Part shown: in pieces, positions 1-9,644 of the stretch
How positions within the stretch are numbered: the first letter of the stretch is position 1
How the letters are laid out: the number at the start of each line of letters is the position of its first letter
Assembly: GCA_001247695.2 (NCBI GenBank)
Contig: LGRX02010015.1
Coordinates: forward strand, 1-64,000
DNA: 64,000 nt
From: Cymbomonas tetramitiformis
Lineage: Eukaryota > Chlorophyta > Pyramimonadophyceae > Pyramimonadales > Pyramimonadaceae
Direction of reading: 5' to 3'
Translations under genes and position numbers: made by a program
The notes under the pieces: model-generated
The model's input: the letters and a program-made list of their open reading frames with translations, nothing else
Told to the model about the DNA's origin: nothing
Databases searched by the model: none

Positions 1-1580
1 ACCTATCTACCGTACGCGCACCCTCCGCCATCCCTCCCCGCCCACCACTCGCAGCGCCGCTGCTCACTCTTTGGCCGCTGATTCGCAACCGCAGATGAAG
101 CAGCATAAGGCACGGCGCCGGGGAGAGCGCCGCACGCGCCACGCGCCTGATTCGGCGCGGAGCGAAGCAGCCTCCCCGCACCCTTGGTCCCTGGGTCCTA
201 TGGTCCTTGCGGGCACGCTTTGCACCTATCTACCGTACGCGCACCCTCCGCCATCCCTCCCCACCCACCACTCGCAGCGCCGCTGCTCACTCTTTGGCCG
301 CTGATTCGCAACCGCAGATGAAGCAGCATAAGGCACGGCGCCGGGGAGACCGCCGCACGCGCCACGCGCCTGATTCGGCGCGGAGCGGAGCAGCCTCCCC
401 ACACCCTTGGTCCCTGGGTCCTATAGTCCTTGCGGGCACGCTTTGCACCTATCTACCGTACGCGCACCCTCCGCCATCCCTCCCCACCCACCACTCGCAG
501 CGCCGCTGCTCACTCTTTGGCCGCCGATTCGCAACCGCAGATGAAGCAGCATAAGGCACGGCGCCGGGGAGAGCGCCGCACGCGCCACGCGCCTGATTCG
601 GCGCGGAGCGGAGCAGCCTCCCCGCACCCTTGGTCCCTGGGTCCTATGCTCCTTGCGTGCACGCTTTGCACCTATCTACCGTACGCGCACCCTCCGCCAT
701 CCCTGCTCACGGCCTGCTCACTAAACTGGCCGGTAGTTGCCGCTGCTAGCGACCATATGAAACACTTGCCATCGCCGGGGACTATTACAAGCAGCCATGT
801 GCGTAGAGAGCAGGGAGAGCAGCCCTACAAAAACACGCGAACGGACACTGTCACAGGGGCATACACTCGATGGCTGTGGAAGCATGCGCAGCTCGGGACC
901 GACATCGCCAGGTATCCATGGCCCTGTCGATGGCCCGGGGAGAGCCATTCTTTGGCCGCTGCTCACCCTTTGGCCGCTGATTCGCAACCGCAGATGACGC
1001 AGCATAAGGCACAGCGCCGGGGAGAGTGCCGCACGCGCCACGCGCCTGATTCGGCGCGGAGCGGAGCAGCCTCCCCGCACCCTTTGTCCCTGGGTCCTAT
1101 GGTCCTTGCGTGCACACTATGCACCTATCTACCGTACGCGCACCCTCGCGCATCCCTCCCCACCCACGACCTGCAGCGCCGCTGCTCACCCTTTGGCCGC
1201 TGATTCGCAACCGCAGATGAAGCAGGATAAGGCACAGCGCCGGGGAGAGCGCGGCACGCGCCACGCGCCTGATTCGGCGCGGAGCGGAGCAGCCTCCCCG
1301 CACCCTTTGTCCCTGGGTCCTATGGTCCTTGCGAGCACACTATGCACCTATCTACCGTACGCGCACCCTCGCGCATCCCTCCCCACCCACGACCTGCAGC
1401 GCCGCTGCTCACCCTTTGGCCGCTGATTCGCAACCGCAGATGAAGCAGGATAAGGCACAGCGCCGGGGAGAGCGCCGCACGCGCCACGCGCCTGATTCGG
1501 CGCGGAGCGGAGCGGCCTCCCCGCACCCTTTGTCCCTGGGTCCTATGTTCCTTGCGTGCACCCTATGCACCTTTCTACAA
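1..1580. repeat. 223-bp GC-rich tandem satellite
   Basis: The motif ACCTATCTACCGTACGCGCA restarts at 1, 224, 447, 670, 1123, and (slightly diverged) 1346 and 1569, so the period is exactly 223 bp. Copies differ by a few substitutions. The copy at 670 breaks off near 703 and a partial copy resumes near 950. A stray 30-bp remnant (GGCCGCTGATTCGCAACC) lies at 1648-1672. Reading frames inside the array are open on both strands only because the unit is GC-rich; the same peptides recur in each unit and look like no protein. The array probably extends left of the window. Confidence 0.95.
704..949. other. Unrelated segment interrupting the satellite
   Basis: About 245 bp of unique sequence separates the two halves of the 223-bp satellite. 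It joins the left half part-way through a unit and the right half in the middle of another, so it replaces or interrupts satellite DNA. I see no terminal inverted repeats, target duplication or credible gene in it. Confidence 0.6.
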
Positions 1581-1973
1581 AGAAATACACAAAGATATAT
1601 GCCGGGGAAAAAAAACAATCCCACCCATGACTCGCTGTCCACCCCTTGGCCGCTGATTCGCAACCGCAGATGAACAGTCGCCCGACAAGCTGCTGACCAG
1701 GCACCCGCGGAGTGGCGGCTGCGTTCACTAGATGAAGGGCGGGCGGGCGGGATCCCGTACGGGAAGGGAGGGGAAGGAAAAGTTCACGGTCTTACCGGGT
1801 TTTCCTCGACCACTCCTCCAGCGACCGGGGGGAGGCCGCCTCCCTGCACGGTTGCAGCTTCGGAGGCCTGCGCACCAGTTCACGAAAGCATGTTTGAATC
1901 CACTGCGGAAACCATGGGATATTCCCACAGCAGTGGCATCCCACAGCGTGCATGCCGGAAAACAGGGGAGTCC

Positions 1974-2466
1974 GCATACCTGAATGAATACGCACAGCCG
2001 GTGACTTTTCCTAAGCACGTGATTCCGCACCAGGGCGCAGTCACCGGCTGTGTATCCACATATTCGCTGACCACCTATTTACGCAGAAACTTTCAGGAGC
2101 CGTCCGCTCTTTCAGTCGAACAGCGGTTAACTAATTAAGCCACGAACCTATCCAACATGCACATCCACAACAGACAAGCATGGGGCACGTAACCTTTGGA
2201 GCGAGTGCGGCCTGGCCTGCATACCTGAATGAATACGCACAGCCGGTGACTTTTCCTAAGCACGTGATTCCGCACCAGGGCGCAGTCACCGGCTGTGTGT
2301 ATCCACATATTCGCTGACCACCTATTTACGCAGAAACTTTCAGGAGCCGTCCGCTCTTTCAGTCGAACAGCGGTTAACTAATTAAGCCACGAACCTATCC
2401 AACATGCACATCCACAAGAGACAAGCATGGGGCACGTAACCTTTGGAGCGAGTGCGGCCTGGCCTG
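1974..2466. repeat. 245-bp tandem duplication with internal dyad
   Basis: A segment starting GCATACCTGAATGAATACG at 1974 is repeated from 2219, period 245 bp, with only a few differences such as an extra TG near 2298. Each copy holds a perfect 14-bp inverted repeat, CACAGCCGGTGACT and its complement, at 1993-2006/2039-2052 and 2238-2251/2284-2297. The roughly 32-base loop contains CACGTG. No gene is apparent. The dyad could be a protein-binding or cruciform site; its function is unknown. Confidence 0.9.
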
Positions 2467-2999
2467 CCTCGCTGCCAACCGTGGCCGTCCTTGCCCGTTT
2501 AGGTGCACCTTGTTCAGCAGCGCTCGTTGCTCCTGTTCGGGTACTCTCCATTCTTAAGTAACAGTACTCGCTTTTAAAAGTAAACTACCTGTTCTGCATA
2601 CATTGCAACAGAACTGCTTTCTGTCACCCGCGTGATTCAAGAAAAAAGTAAAACTACTTACCAGCCATTTTCTTTCTCGACCTTCTGCTACTTAAATTAA
2701 ATAAACAAAAAAATAAACTGTTACAGTTTAACTGTTTTTTGAAAACTTCAACTTCAAGAACCTAACTTGGTTTCTTGGCTACGTTACCTCTCTCTTACCA
2801 GCTATGGTGCGCGTGGCCACTAAAATCGGCTACCTTTCGGCTCCCTACTGGTTTAGCCGAGACAGGTATGATACGATCTGTATGTGACGCATCCCACCTA
2901 TCTACTGAACGATGATGTATACCCCTGCCTGCGTTCATACCTGGCCGCCATTCGCCAGTCGCTCCACTCCTGTCAATTCTACCTTGGCCACAGACCAGA
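2467..2999. other. Gene-free stretch
   Basis: No credible coding region or RNA gene was found. The sequence passes from GC-rich satellite flank into AT-rich DNA around 2640-2770 with A and T runs. Short open frames here have no protein-like composition. Confidence 0.5.
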
Positions 3000-3335
3000 G
3001 AATTGCACATCTACCATTCAGGATCCTCGTTTACCACGGTTTACCAGCTCCGTCTCTATATTTATACTACATTGCGAAGTTTTATATCCATTTACCATTA
3101 GGCCACGACCATTTACCATTCCAGATCCTCGTTTACCACGCTCCGTTCTGAAATTACCAGGCTTTTACCATGCTTCAACCTATGTTACCGCAAATTACCA
3201 ATGATTTACCGTCAGTTTTTTTTTTTTTATAAATATTTTAACGTTTACCACCTGATTACCACCCCACATAGGGGCTTACCGCCGTTTACCACCAGTTTAC
3301 CACATTTTAACACCAGTTTACCACATTCTACCACG
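3000..3335. repeat. Degenerate TTTACCA repeat tract
   Basis: The heptamer TTTACCA or close variants (ATTACCA, TTTACCG) occurs about twenty times at irregular 8-25 base spacing. Two longer units sharing GATCCTCGTTTACCACG occur near 3022 and 3123. The tract is interrupted by an 11-base T run near 3216. It is not an exact telomere-type repeat and has no stable period, so it looks like an old, decayed minisatellite. Confidence 0.75.
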
Positions 3336-3343
3336 ATTCCTTC

Positions 3344-3670
3344 TCAGTGTGTCTTTGAAGTTTTAGAGGTCGGTTCGTTCGTCGAATTGCGTTCTGCATT
3401 AAATAATTTTGATTCCCAAGTTTGCGCGCCCCATATCAATACGCAGTACGCCGTGTAAAGCAATAAAACGAGACACACAAACATAAGAACAGAATACGCG
3501 TCGTTCCAATCGTAATTTGATATGTAGCTGTGAATTGCAGGTACGGCCGCTTGCGCCACAGCGAAAGATACGGTGAGCTCAACCACCACCCTAGTGCGTT
3601 GCAACCAGGCTACCATAAAGGTCGCTCGCAAATCTCGAGGTAGGCCGATATCATCTTCAATGATTTTCAT
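3344..3670 (-). CDS. Small two-helix membrane protein, unknown
   Basis: This 108-residue protein has a hydrophobic stretch around residues 31-48 and a stronger one around residues 62-80 (VLMFVCLVLLLYTAYCVLIW). A charged N terminus and a Ser/Thr/Lys-rich tail flank them. This suggests a small integral membrane protein, as is common in large DNA viruses. I recognise no family. The C-terminal end runs into the TTTACCA tract, so the last residues may not be original. It lies tail-side to the repeats and head-side to other apparent viral genes. Confidence 0.45.
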   Translation of the reverse strand: MKIIEDDIGLPRDLRATFMVAWLQRTRVVVELTVSFAVAQAAVPAIHSYISNYDWNDAYSVLMFVCLVLLLYTAYCVLIWGAQTWESKLFNAERNSTNEPTSKTSKTH

Positions 3671-3873
3671 GATAACAAATTTCTAACTATATTATTTTAG
3701 ATCACTCTTTATCTATCCGAATTTTTAGTCTTACATCCGCAACTATATATTTATACCGATCGATTCCTCACCTAAAGCATTATTGAAACCACGATTCACC
3801 ACTATTCGCCACGTTAGGTTTCAATATTTCGCCATTTCGTTAGGTATCTAATCTATTTCGCCGTAAATATTCG

Positions 3874-4377
3874 TTAGGTTTCTGCAGATTCGTCCGCAAC
3901 GTCAAGCTTGAAAGTCTTACAACTCGCGTCCGCCGCAAGCTCCTCTCGAAGCGTGGCTCGCAGAACTCGAACCTCCGAGTCCTCGCCCATACCAATGTGA
4001 ACAAGCGTCTTCACTTTGTGAGTTTCTTCTACGCACGAACGCAAGCTAACAAAAAGACCGAGCTCATCGTCTCGAAAACGCTTTGTCAGATACACCCGAG
4101 AGCGTGTCGCCGAGTCGTTGGATAAGCGTCGCCTCTTCGAGTTTGAATGAGACGTTTGAACGATCCGTTCGATGTCCTCACGAGCGAAGACGCGCTCTTT
4201 GAAAAAGTCGTACACGTTCTGAATCAGCTCTCGCCGCTCTCGACGTCCGTTGCCCGACCGCGAAGCCTTGAAAGCCTCCAGCGTCGAGGAAGGCTCAGCA
4301 TAGCCGTTTTGCGCGAGTCCGACTCGTCGCCGCTCTCTCCCGAGGACGAGCAGTTTGACCGCTTTCACCGAGCGCAC
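3874..4377 (-). CDS. Hypothetical protein, overlaps nuclease-like ORF
   Basis: This 167-residue open frame is rich in Arg, Glu and Leu and has a protein-like C-terminal half (residues about 90-167) with alternating hydrophobic and charged segments. Its first 75 or so residues lie antisense to the start of the nuclease-like frame at 4147-4893. Both cannot have been fully coding there, so the 5' part of one is probably spurious or the two were joined by rearrangement. No family is recognised. Confidence 0.35.
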   Translation of the reverse strand: MRSVKAVKLLVLGRERRRVGLAQNGYAEPSSTLEAFKASRSGNGRRERRELIQNVYDFFKERVFAREDIERIVQTSHSNSKRRRLSNDSATRSRVYLTKRFRDDELGLFVSLRSCVEETHKVKTLVHIGMGEDSEVRVLRATLREELAADASCKTFKLDVADESAET

Positions 4378-4893
4378 AAGCTCGATCCGTATCGTACGGA
4401 AATGAGAGTGTTCGATACGGTCTCGCGACTTGCCGGAAGCATAGACATGTTGGCTTACGACACGACTCGAAGCGACTCGAATTCAGCGCGTCGTTATGCG
4501 ATGTACGACTGGAAACGCTCCTCGAAAGAGCTCACTCCGAACGCTCCGCATTACGGCCGCATGTGTCGAGGCGTGTTAGCGCACCTACCGGACACCGCCT
4601 ACACTCATTACGTGATGCAGCAAAACATGCACGCGCACCTACTGAAGGAATGCTACGACACACATATCGATCGCATGTACCTTGTTCGATTTCATCCTTC
4701 AATCGACGATTATCAGCTCGTGCCGGTGCCTCGATGGACTCGCGAGGTGGAAGCCGTTATGCAGCATCGGCGAAGACATCTGCGTTTGACACGGTTGTGG
4801 CGAGGACTTACCGTCGCTCTTTGTAGTTTTCTTCTTCTTGGCAACGAAACGCGCGAGATCAAAAGGGCGAAGCGGTCTCGCGCGAGCGTGTGA
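4147..4893 (+). CDS. PD-(D/E)XK nuclease-like protein, N-terminally truncated
   Basis: The segment around residues 75-205 carries the hallmarks of the PD-(D/E)XK nuclease-like family found in large DNA viruses: PYRTEMRVFD, then GSIDML (acidic metal ligand), then YDWKRS (the D/E-x-K motif), then a QQNMHAHLL helix and a RFHPS...VPVP strand. Such domains cut or process DNA, but the role here is unknown. The first 65 or so residues do not resemble the family and overlap an antisense ORF, so the true start or a lost 5' portion is uncertain. The tail has a short hydrophobic patch and is basic. Confidence 0.6.
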   Translation: MRRLNDPFDVLTSEDALFEKVVHVLNQLSPLSTSVARPRSLESLQRRGRLSIAVLRESDSSPLSPEDEQFDRFHRAHKLDPYRTEMRVFDTVSRLAGSIDMLAYDTTRSDSNSARRYAMYDWKRSSKELTPNAPHYGRMCRGVLAHLPDTAYTHYVMQQNMHAHLLKECYDTHIDRMYLVRFHPSIDDYQLVPVPRWTREVEAVMQHRRRHLRLTRLWRGLTVALCSFLLLGNETREIKRAKRSRASV

Positions 4894-4922
4894 CAAGTAA
4901 CTCGATAGCCGAACCGAATTAA

Positions 4923-5079
4923 AATGCTTGTCGTATATGAGTATGTCATATACGAGTCGGAAACCCAAAAACCCCATCGGCCAAGCATTTTTTATTGACC
5001 CCAAGATGGCCAAACCGATTCGGGTGTCGCTATGGAGGATTCCGACTCATATATGACATACTCATATACGACAAGCATT
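4923..5079. repeat. Long inverted repeat, MITE-like
   Basis: The 40 bases at 4923-4962 and the 40 at 5040-5079 are inverted copies with a single mismatch. They begin AATGCTTGTCGTATATGAG and enclose about 77 bp. The arms contain the near-palindrome CATATACGAGTATG-like strings. The whole 157-bp unit could be a tiny foldback or MITE element or a strong hairpin between convergent gene ends. I see no clear target duplication. Confidence 0.8.
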
Positions 5080-5384
5080 CGTTGAGAGCATCGACCCACA
5101 AAAACCGCGCAATGTGTCGCGAGTTTTGTGGATACACGTGATTCCGAAGAAAGACGTTCGCCGCATCCTCCTCTTGCCCTTCTTTGACAAACAAGAATGA
5201 ATATAACGATTATGGTATATCAAATATAACGAATATATATATATATTCTGTGACACGTACGACGCCGTTCACAAAACTTTGGAACGAGAGTATCGACGAT
5301 CGACTCGATATACTCGTCATTTATCGCGGATCGATTTGTCGAGTTTCGCAACATACGAGTGACCTTGTTTTGACGCAAATCATC

Positions 5385-7049
5385 ATGACTATTGAACGAT
5401 TACTCGATTCTGAGAGGAAGATTTTTTCTTATCGTAACAATGTGATCGAGATGTGTATTCAAGATAACATAGGTGATGGCACGTGTATGTACTGCTCTTT
5501 ACTCGCCGCATACGAGGCAACGGCAGATCCGAAAGCTGAAAATTTTCCGTCGGACGAGATGCATTTAAAATCTGAAATACTGGATTATATGGAAACTATG
5601 CCGTCGAGTCATCCGTTGTACAATGAATTCATGATCGCGATCGAGCATAGCGAAACTGACGAATACGACGACGACGCGACGCGTCAATACTTGAATATCG
5701 AAGACTTTGTAGCCCGACATACAGATGACCCATCGGCATGGGGAAGTCACGTGCACCTGCTCGCGTTTGCAAATCGCTACAATTGCGATGTAACGGTTCT
5801 GCATATCGGTGATGATAATCAAATATTGTCGTTTAATACGATAGAAGCGACTGCTGCATTCAGTTTCGACGAATCACCAAAAAACCATATCGTGCTACAA
5901 TTTTTACCCGAAGTGCATTACGCCGCCGTATGTGATAAATACGACAACAATAGAACTCCGAGTATCGTTAGCCGTATAAAAGAAATAACAGAATATCTGA
6001 AATATGGGCATAAGTGTCTAATGCTGGTCAGCGACGTTGTAATACAAAAAGAAATAAAATTGAACGATACAAAAATTGACAATACTGTTGTGCACACGGT
6101 CAATAAAGAATCGTTGTGTGCCTTTAAAAATAAAGTTTTGGAAAAAGATGATTCTATACAACATCTATACGATGTGTATATCGTTATACTAGAGAACGGC
6201 AAGCTAAATGGCGATTCGAATTCTTATTACAGAATAAGTCACCTCGATCTGACAACGCAACGAAGAACGCAATTGTCATTTTTTAAAGATTACTACCGAA
6301 ACTCGCGTAGCGTGGTGTACGAGCATTTTTTTTTTGTACTGTCGACTGATAAAATCATAAGTAACACTATAGGAACGGCAGACGACTTTTGCAGCTTGTA
6401 CCGTGAGTATCATGCAATTACGTGCAACGCTTGCGCTTATGTGGAAAACGACGAAAATACAACATGTTCCAAAACAGGTGACAATTTTTACTATTTGAAC
6501 ACTACACACTCAGATCCCAAAAGCAGCGTAACGCATGTCGCCAATCATTTATATATGCCTTTTGTTTCCTGTTTTGCTTCGATGTTGATCGTAAATAGCG
6601 AAGACGTCGATGCACTTTTAAAGTTGCTTTTATCGAAAGATAAGAGCATCATTTTCAGTGATATCAAAAATCTTGGTATTGAGGAGATTTTCAAGGATTC
6701 GTCGTACGATGAATGTTATTTCATAGCAAGATCGTTGCAAACAATGCCTTCAGATGCGTGCGAAATCTTATTTAAAAAGCTCGCGTCGTACGCAGATAAA
6801 CCAGAAATGTATAAAAGTGTAAGCGAAATTTGGTACTTTCATCTGTTAAACGCGTGCCATTACGATTCAATCATCGATAAGAACGTTGCGGGTATGCTCA
6901 AATCACACCAACTTGAACACAACAAAGAATTAAACGTATTTCCGGGATGCGTGTATCGCACAGTTACCGGAGCGCTGTACGAAAATGTCATAAACAGTAA
7001 AAAAGAATCAATCTCAACAGAATGTTACACAAAGTATGGCTCGCTATAG
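5385..7049 (+). CDS. OTU-family cysteine protease-like protein
   Basis: The N-terminal domain (residues about 22-185 from the Met at 5385) matches the OTU deubiquitinase pattern: IGDGTCMYCSLLAAY supplies the Asp and catalytic Cys, a helical middle contains the WGSHVHLLAFANRY segment, and HYAAV near residue 178 supplies the catalytic His. OTU proteases remove ubiquitin from proteins, and large DNA viruses of protists often carry them. The remaining 370 residues are an unrecognised domain. An in-frame Met exists at 5184, but a run of TATATA sits at about 5232-5248 and the upstream peptide is poor, so I prefer 5385 (555 residues). Confidence 0.75.
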   Translation: MTIERLLDSERKIFSYRNNVIEMCIQDNIGDGTCMYCSLLAAYEATADPKAENFPSDEMHLKSEILDYMETMPSSHPLYNEFMIAIEHSETDEYDDDATRQYLNIEDFVARHTDDPSAWGSHVHLLAFANRYNCDVTVLHIGDDNQILSFNTIEATAAFSFDESPKNHIVLQFLPEVHYAAVCDKYDNNRTPSIVSRIKEITEYLKYGHKCLMLVSDVVIQKEIKLNDTKIDNTVVHTVNKESLCAFKNKVLEKDDSIQHLYDVYIVILENGKLNGDSNSYYRISHLDLTTQRRTQLSFFKDYYRNSRSVVYEHFFFVLSTDKIISNTIGTADDFCSLYREYHAITCNACAYVENDENTTCSKTGDNFYYLNTTHSDPKSSVTHVANHLYMPFVSCFASMLIVNSEDVDALLKLLLSKDKSIIFSDIKNLGIEEIFKDSSYDECYFIARSLQTMPSDACEILFKKLASYADKPEMYKSVSEIWYFHLLNACHYDSIIDKNVAGMLKSHQLEHNKELNVFPGCVYRTVTGALYENVINSKKESISTECYTKYGSL

Positions 7050-7222
7050 ATTTAGAATATGAAAGGTTTGTGTACAATGTGTTGCGCGCGTTTATTGATT
7101 ATCAAAAAAAAAATTGACTCCAAACGCTGCGCACGAATAATCGAATAATCGTAATTAATAATTTATGTCGATGTTGTCTAGCAGCGCCGTCATCGAGTTC
7201 GTATAGATACCGATACAAGCCT

Positions 7223-8581
7223 TCACTGCAATTCTTCCACGATCTCGCGCATCGCACGAATCACGCTTTCGGTAAAAATGGAGCGATGATAAGGTTCCGA
7301 AGCGCAAAAGTTCTGATGAATCGACTCGCATCCATTGTCTATCGCGTATCGCAGACACTCGTCGTTCTCAAAGCTATCCGCCATGAAAGAGGTTCTCCAA
7401 TCCCAGGGACATCCTCGTTCTCGAATAAATTTGAGACTGCGCAGATCACCCAATTGTGCGGCCGTAGCGCATGTGCGTTCGGTTCCCACGCAACCGTGAT
7501 CCACCAAATATTGCAAACATTCGAAACATCCGCTCCAAATAGCTTTACTGCAAGCGGATTCTCGTAGCTCGCAACCTTGCTCGTGCGCGTATCTCAAACA
7601 GTCCAGATGTCCGCTCTCCGCGGCGTGATCGCACGTTTCCGGAGGCATCTCGCATCCGTGCTCTCGAGCGTATCGCAAGCATGCCAGATGCCCGTTCTGT
7701 GCCGCCGCGATGCATACTCGTTTGTCCCACGCCGATCCGTTCGCTCGAGCGTAAGCTAAGCAGTCCAGCTTACCGGTGATCGCGGCGAGATAGCACGTAT
7801 CTTCGCTCCAAGAACTTCCCGCTTCTCTTGACCATACCAGCAGCCGAAGATCGCCATAAAAAGCGCACCAATCGCACATCATATAAGGCGCTATGACGCA
7901 TCGCTTGTACACGTAACGAACGCACTCTGCGTGTCCACCAGCAACCGCGCATTCGCACGTCGTCGCGTCTACGGTTAGTCCATTTTGAGTCGCGTACTCG
8001 AGACATTCGATATTGCCCTGAAACGCGGCTACCGAAGAGACGGACTTGTCCCACGGACACCCTCGTTCTCGAGCGTATCGTAGGATATTAAGATGCCCGT
8101 AACAAGCAGCAAAATAGCATGCGTTGTGATATGCATTTGCGACGTTTTTCGGGTAGCTCCAACCGACGCCTCTCTTTTCAAATAAATGCTTCATAACGCG
8201 CAGGTTGCCGTGACTCGCAGCCGTCTCGTGAGATCGACAATCTAGGCGGCAGCCAACATGCTCGGCGTGAGTCAGCAGTTCGATGTTATCATATTTCGAC
8301 ACAAGAGAGCATGCCGTATTGTAAAAGATTATCGCGTCGATATCGTTCGCCTGCTGCTTCATGACGTAGTCAAAAAATGATATCGACCGACATCCAAGTG
8401 TCGACAGATCGATAACACGATGCTTCGAAAACCGATATCGAAACTGTCGACACACGGTTCGTAATATCGCCTTATCACTAGAAGAGAGTATGCGAATCAT
8501 GTGATAGCCCCATACATCCGTGTCGACAAAGGTTTCTAACGTGCGCGCATCGATACGATGACTCCTGCAATCTCTAAACAT
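7223..8581 (-). CDS. Ankyrin-type repeat protein with F-box-like N terminus
   Basis: From about residue 130 the protein is built of some ten repeats of 27 residues with the pattern AA..GHL.CLRYA.E.GCPW or close variants. This is the divergent ankyrin family expanded in pandoraviruses and other giant viruses. Residues about 15-55 (WGYHMIRILSSSDK...VCRQFRYRF) look F-box-like. That architecture usually recruits substrates to ubiquitin ligases. An open frame extends to 8698, but a GTATATATACGC box lies at about 8645-8656, so I place the start at the Met at 8581. Its presence beside an OTU protease fits a theme of interfering with host ubiquitin; that link is inference. Confidence 0.75.
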   Translation of the reverse strand: MFRDCRSHRIDARTLETFVDTDVWGYHMIRILSSSDKAILRTVCRQFRYRFSKHRVIDLSTLGCRSISFFDYVMKQQANDIDAIIFYNTACSLVSKYDNIELLTHAEHVGCRLDCRSHETAASHGNLRVMKHLFEKRGVGWSYPKNVANAYHNACYFAACYGHLNILRYARERGCPWDKSVSSVAAFQGNIECLEYATQNGLTVDATTCECAVAGGHAECVRYVYKRCVIAPYMMCDWCAFYGDLRLLVWSREAGSSWSEDTCYLAAITGKLDCLAYARANGSAWDKRVCIAAAQNGHLACLRYAREHGCEMPPETCDHAAESGHLDCLRYAHEQGCELRESACSKAIWSGCFECLQYLVDHGCVGTERTCATAAQLGDLRSLKFIRERGCPWDWRTSFMADSFENDECLRYAIDNGCESIHQNFCASEPYHRSIFTESVIRAMREIVEELQ

Positions 8582-8888
8582 GTCGTAACGATGGACCGTG
8601 TGCCGCTCGGCGGTGAAAATGGTCGCCGCGAAAACTTTGTTTTGCGTATATATACGCTGTTGCAAAACGCGTATCGTCGAAAATAATTTGTTGTGCAACT
8701 GAACGAGTGGACGGATGCGACATATACGACCTGTTAGATCTTTTGTCTGAACAAAATCAACTCATGCAGCGTCGCGGCAGCATCCGGCGTCGAAGCCATT
8801 TCGGACTATGTCGTGGAACGACTCGATCGAAATTGTGACAGGACGTTTGACGTGAAATAGGAAAATAACGTTTTACAAGTCTTGCGAC

Positions 8889-9644
8889 ATGCACGTGATT
8901 TCCACTGTTTCGGAAAGAATGACGAATGCCAACAAAAGGTCCAAACTTGAGAGGAAGCGTCGCGATTGTCGCAGGTCGACGCGAGCTCTTAGGACCGTCG
9001 AATCGCGGAATGTTTGTGATACGAAGAAATACGTCAAGCGGCGTGCAAACGTATCACGCGTGACAGAAAGAGAGCTGATGCGCGCCGTTATCGACGACGA
9101 CGTTTTCTTTCTTATCCGCGCGACAAGACGTCGTTTCGATTTTGATTTTGACTCGTACTACATGCTTGAAGCCGTAAGAAACGGCAGTTTGGCCGTTCTT
9201 CGATGGGGAGCGGGTCGCAAAATACGTCGCCACGATAAGAGTGGATGGGAAGGTGAAGAGGAGTGGTTGGAAGCGGCGTATCATATGCCTCTTTTTGCGA
9301 CACGAGCGGGGCATCTTGAAGTCCTGAAGTGGTTGCTTTCGCCGAAGCGGTCACACATATTTGACCAGGCGTATCCGGAACACTGTTTGTGCTCGGAAGC
9401 CATTCAATATTCGCGTTGGGAGATTCTACGTTTTCTCATCAAACTCAAACTTCCAGGTCTCGTCCGCGTCGATCTGCGATCGCGTGTTGTGTCGGCGTTA
9501 GCTGTCGCTGCGGAAAGCGCACATTGCAAAAACACCGCTCGCTTCCGCGATATCCGTAACGAGATCGTTGCCGCGTTAAAGACATACGCGAACGAGTTCG
9601 ATGAGAACGGTGCAGCGGTAGTCGCCTCAAGCCAAAGAGTATGA
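8889..9644 (+). CDS. Ankyrin-like protein, degenerate
   Basis: The first 60 residues are strongly basic. Residues about 60-200 show ankyrin-like helical pairs (LMRAVIDDDVFFLIRATRR; MLEAVRNGSLAVLRWG; FATRAGHLEVLKWLL; AIQYSRWEILRFLI). This resembles the giant-virus ankyrin family seen in the neighbouring minus-strand gene but with fewer and less regular units. It is divergent from that neighbour, separated by about 190 bp without a gene. Its 3' end overlaps a minus-strand frame. Confidence 0.6.
   Translation: MHVISTVSERMTNANKRSKLERKRRDCRRSTRALRTVESRNVCDTKKYVKRRANVSRVTERELMRAVIDDDVFFLIRATRRRFDFDFDSYYMLEAVRNGSLAVLRWGAGRKIRRHDKSGWEGEEEWLEAAYHMPLFATRAGHLEVLKWLLSPKRSHIFDQAYPEHCLCSEAIQYSRWEILRFLIKLKLPGLVRVDLRSRVVSALAVAAESAHCKNTARFRDIRNEIVAALKTYANEFDENGAAVVASSQRV

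Noticed and set aside
430..1203. 257-residue open frame across the satellite
   Set aside because: The same peptides recur every 223 bp on both strands; it is an effect of GC-rich repeat units, not a gene.
3000..3335. CRISPR-like array
   Set aside because: The TTTACCA units are short, irregularly spaced and degenerate, with no constant repeat-spacer structure; no cas genes anywhere.
4699..5013. 104-residue minus-strand frame spanning the nuclease-like gene and the inverted repeat
   Set aside because: Overlaps the PD-(D/E)XK-like coding region antisense and has low-complexity Lys and Arg runs.
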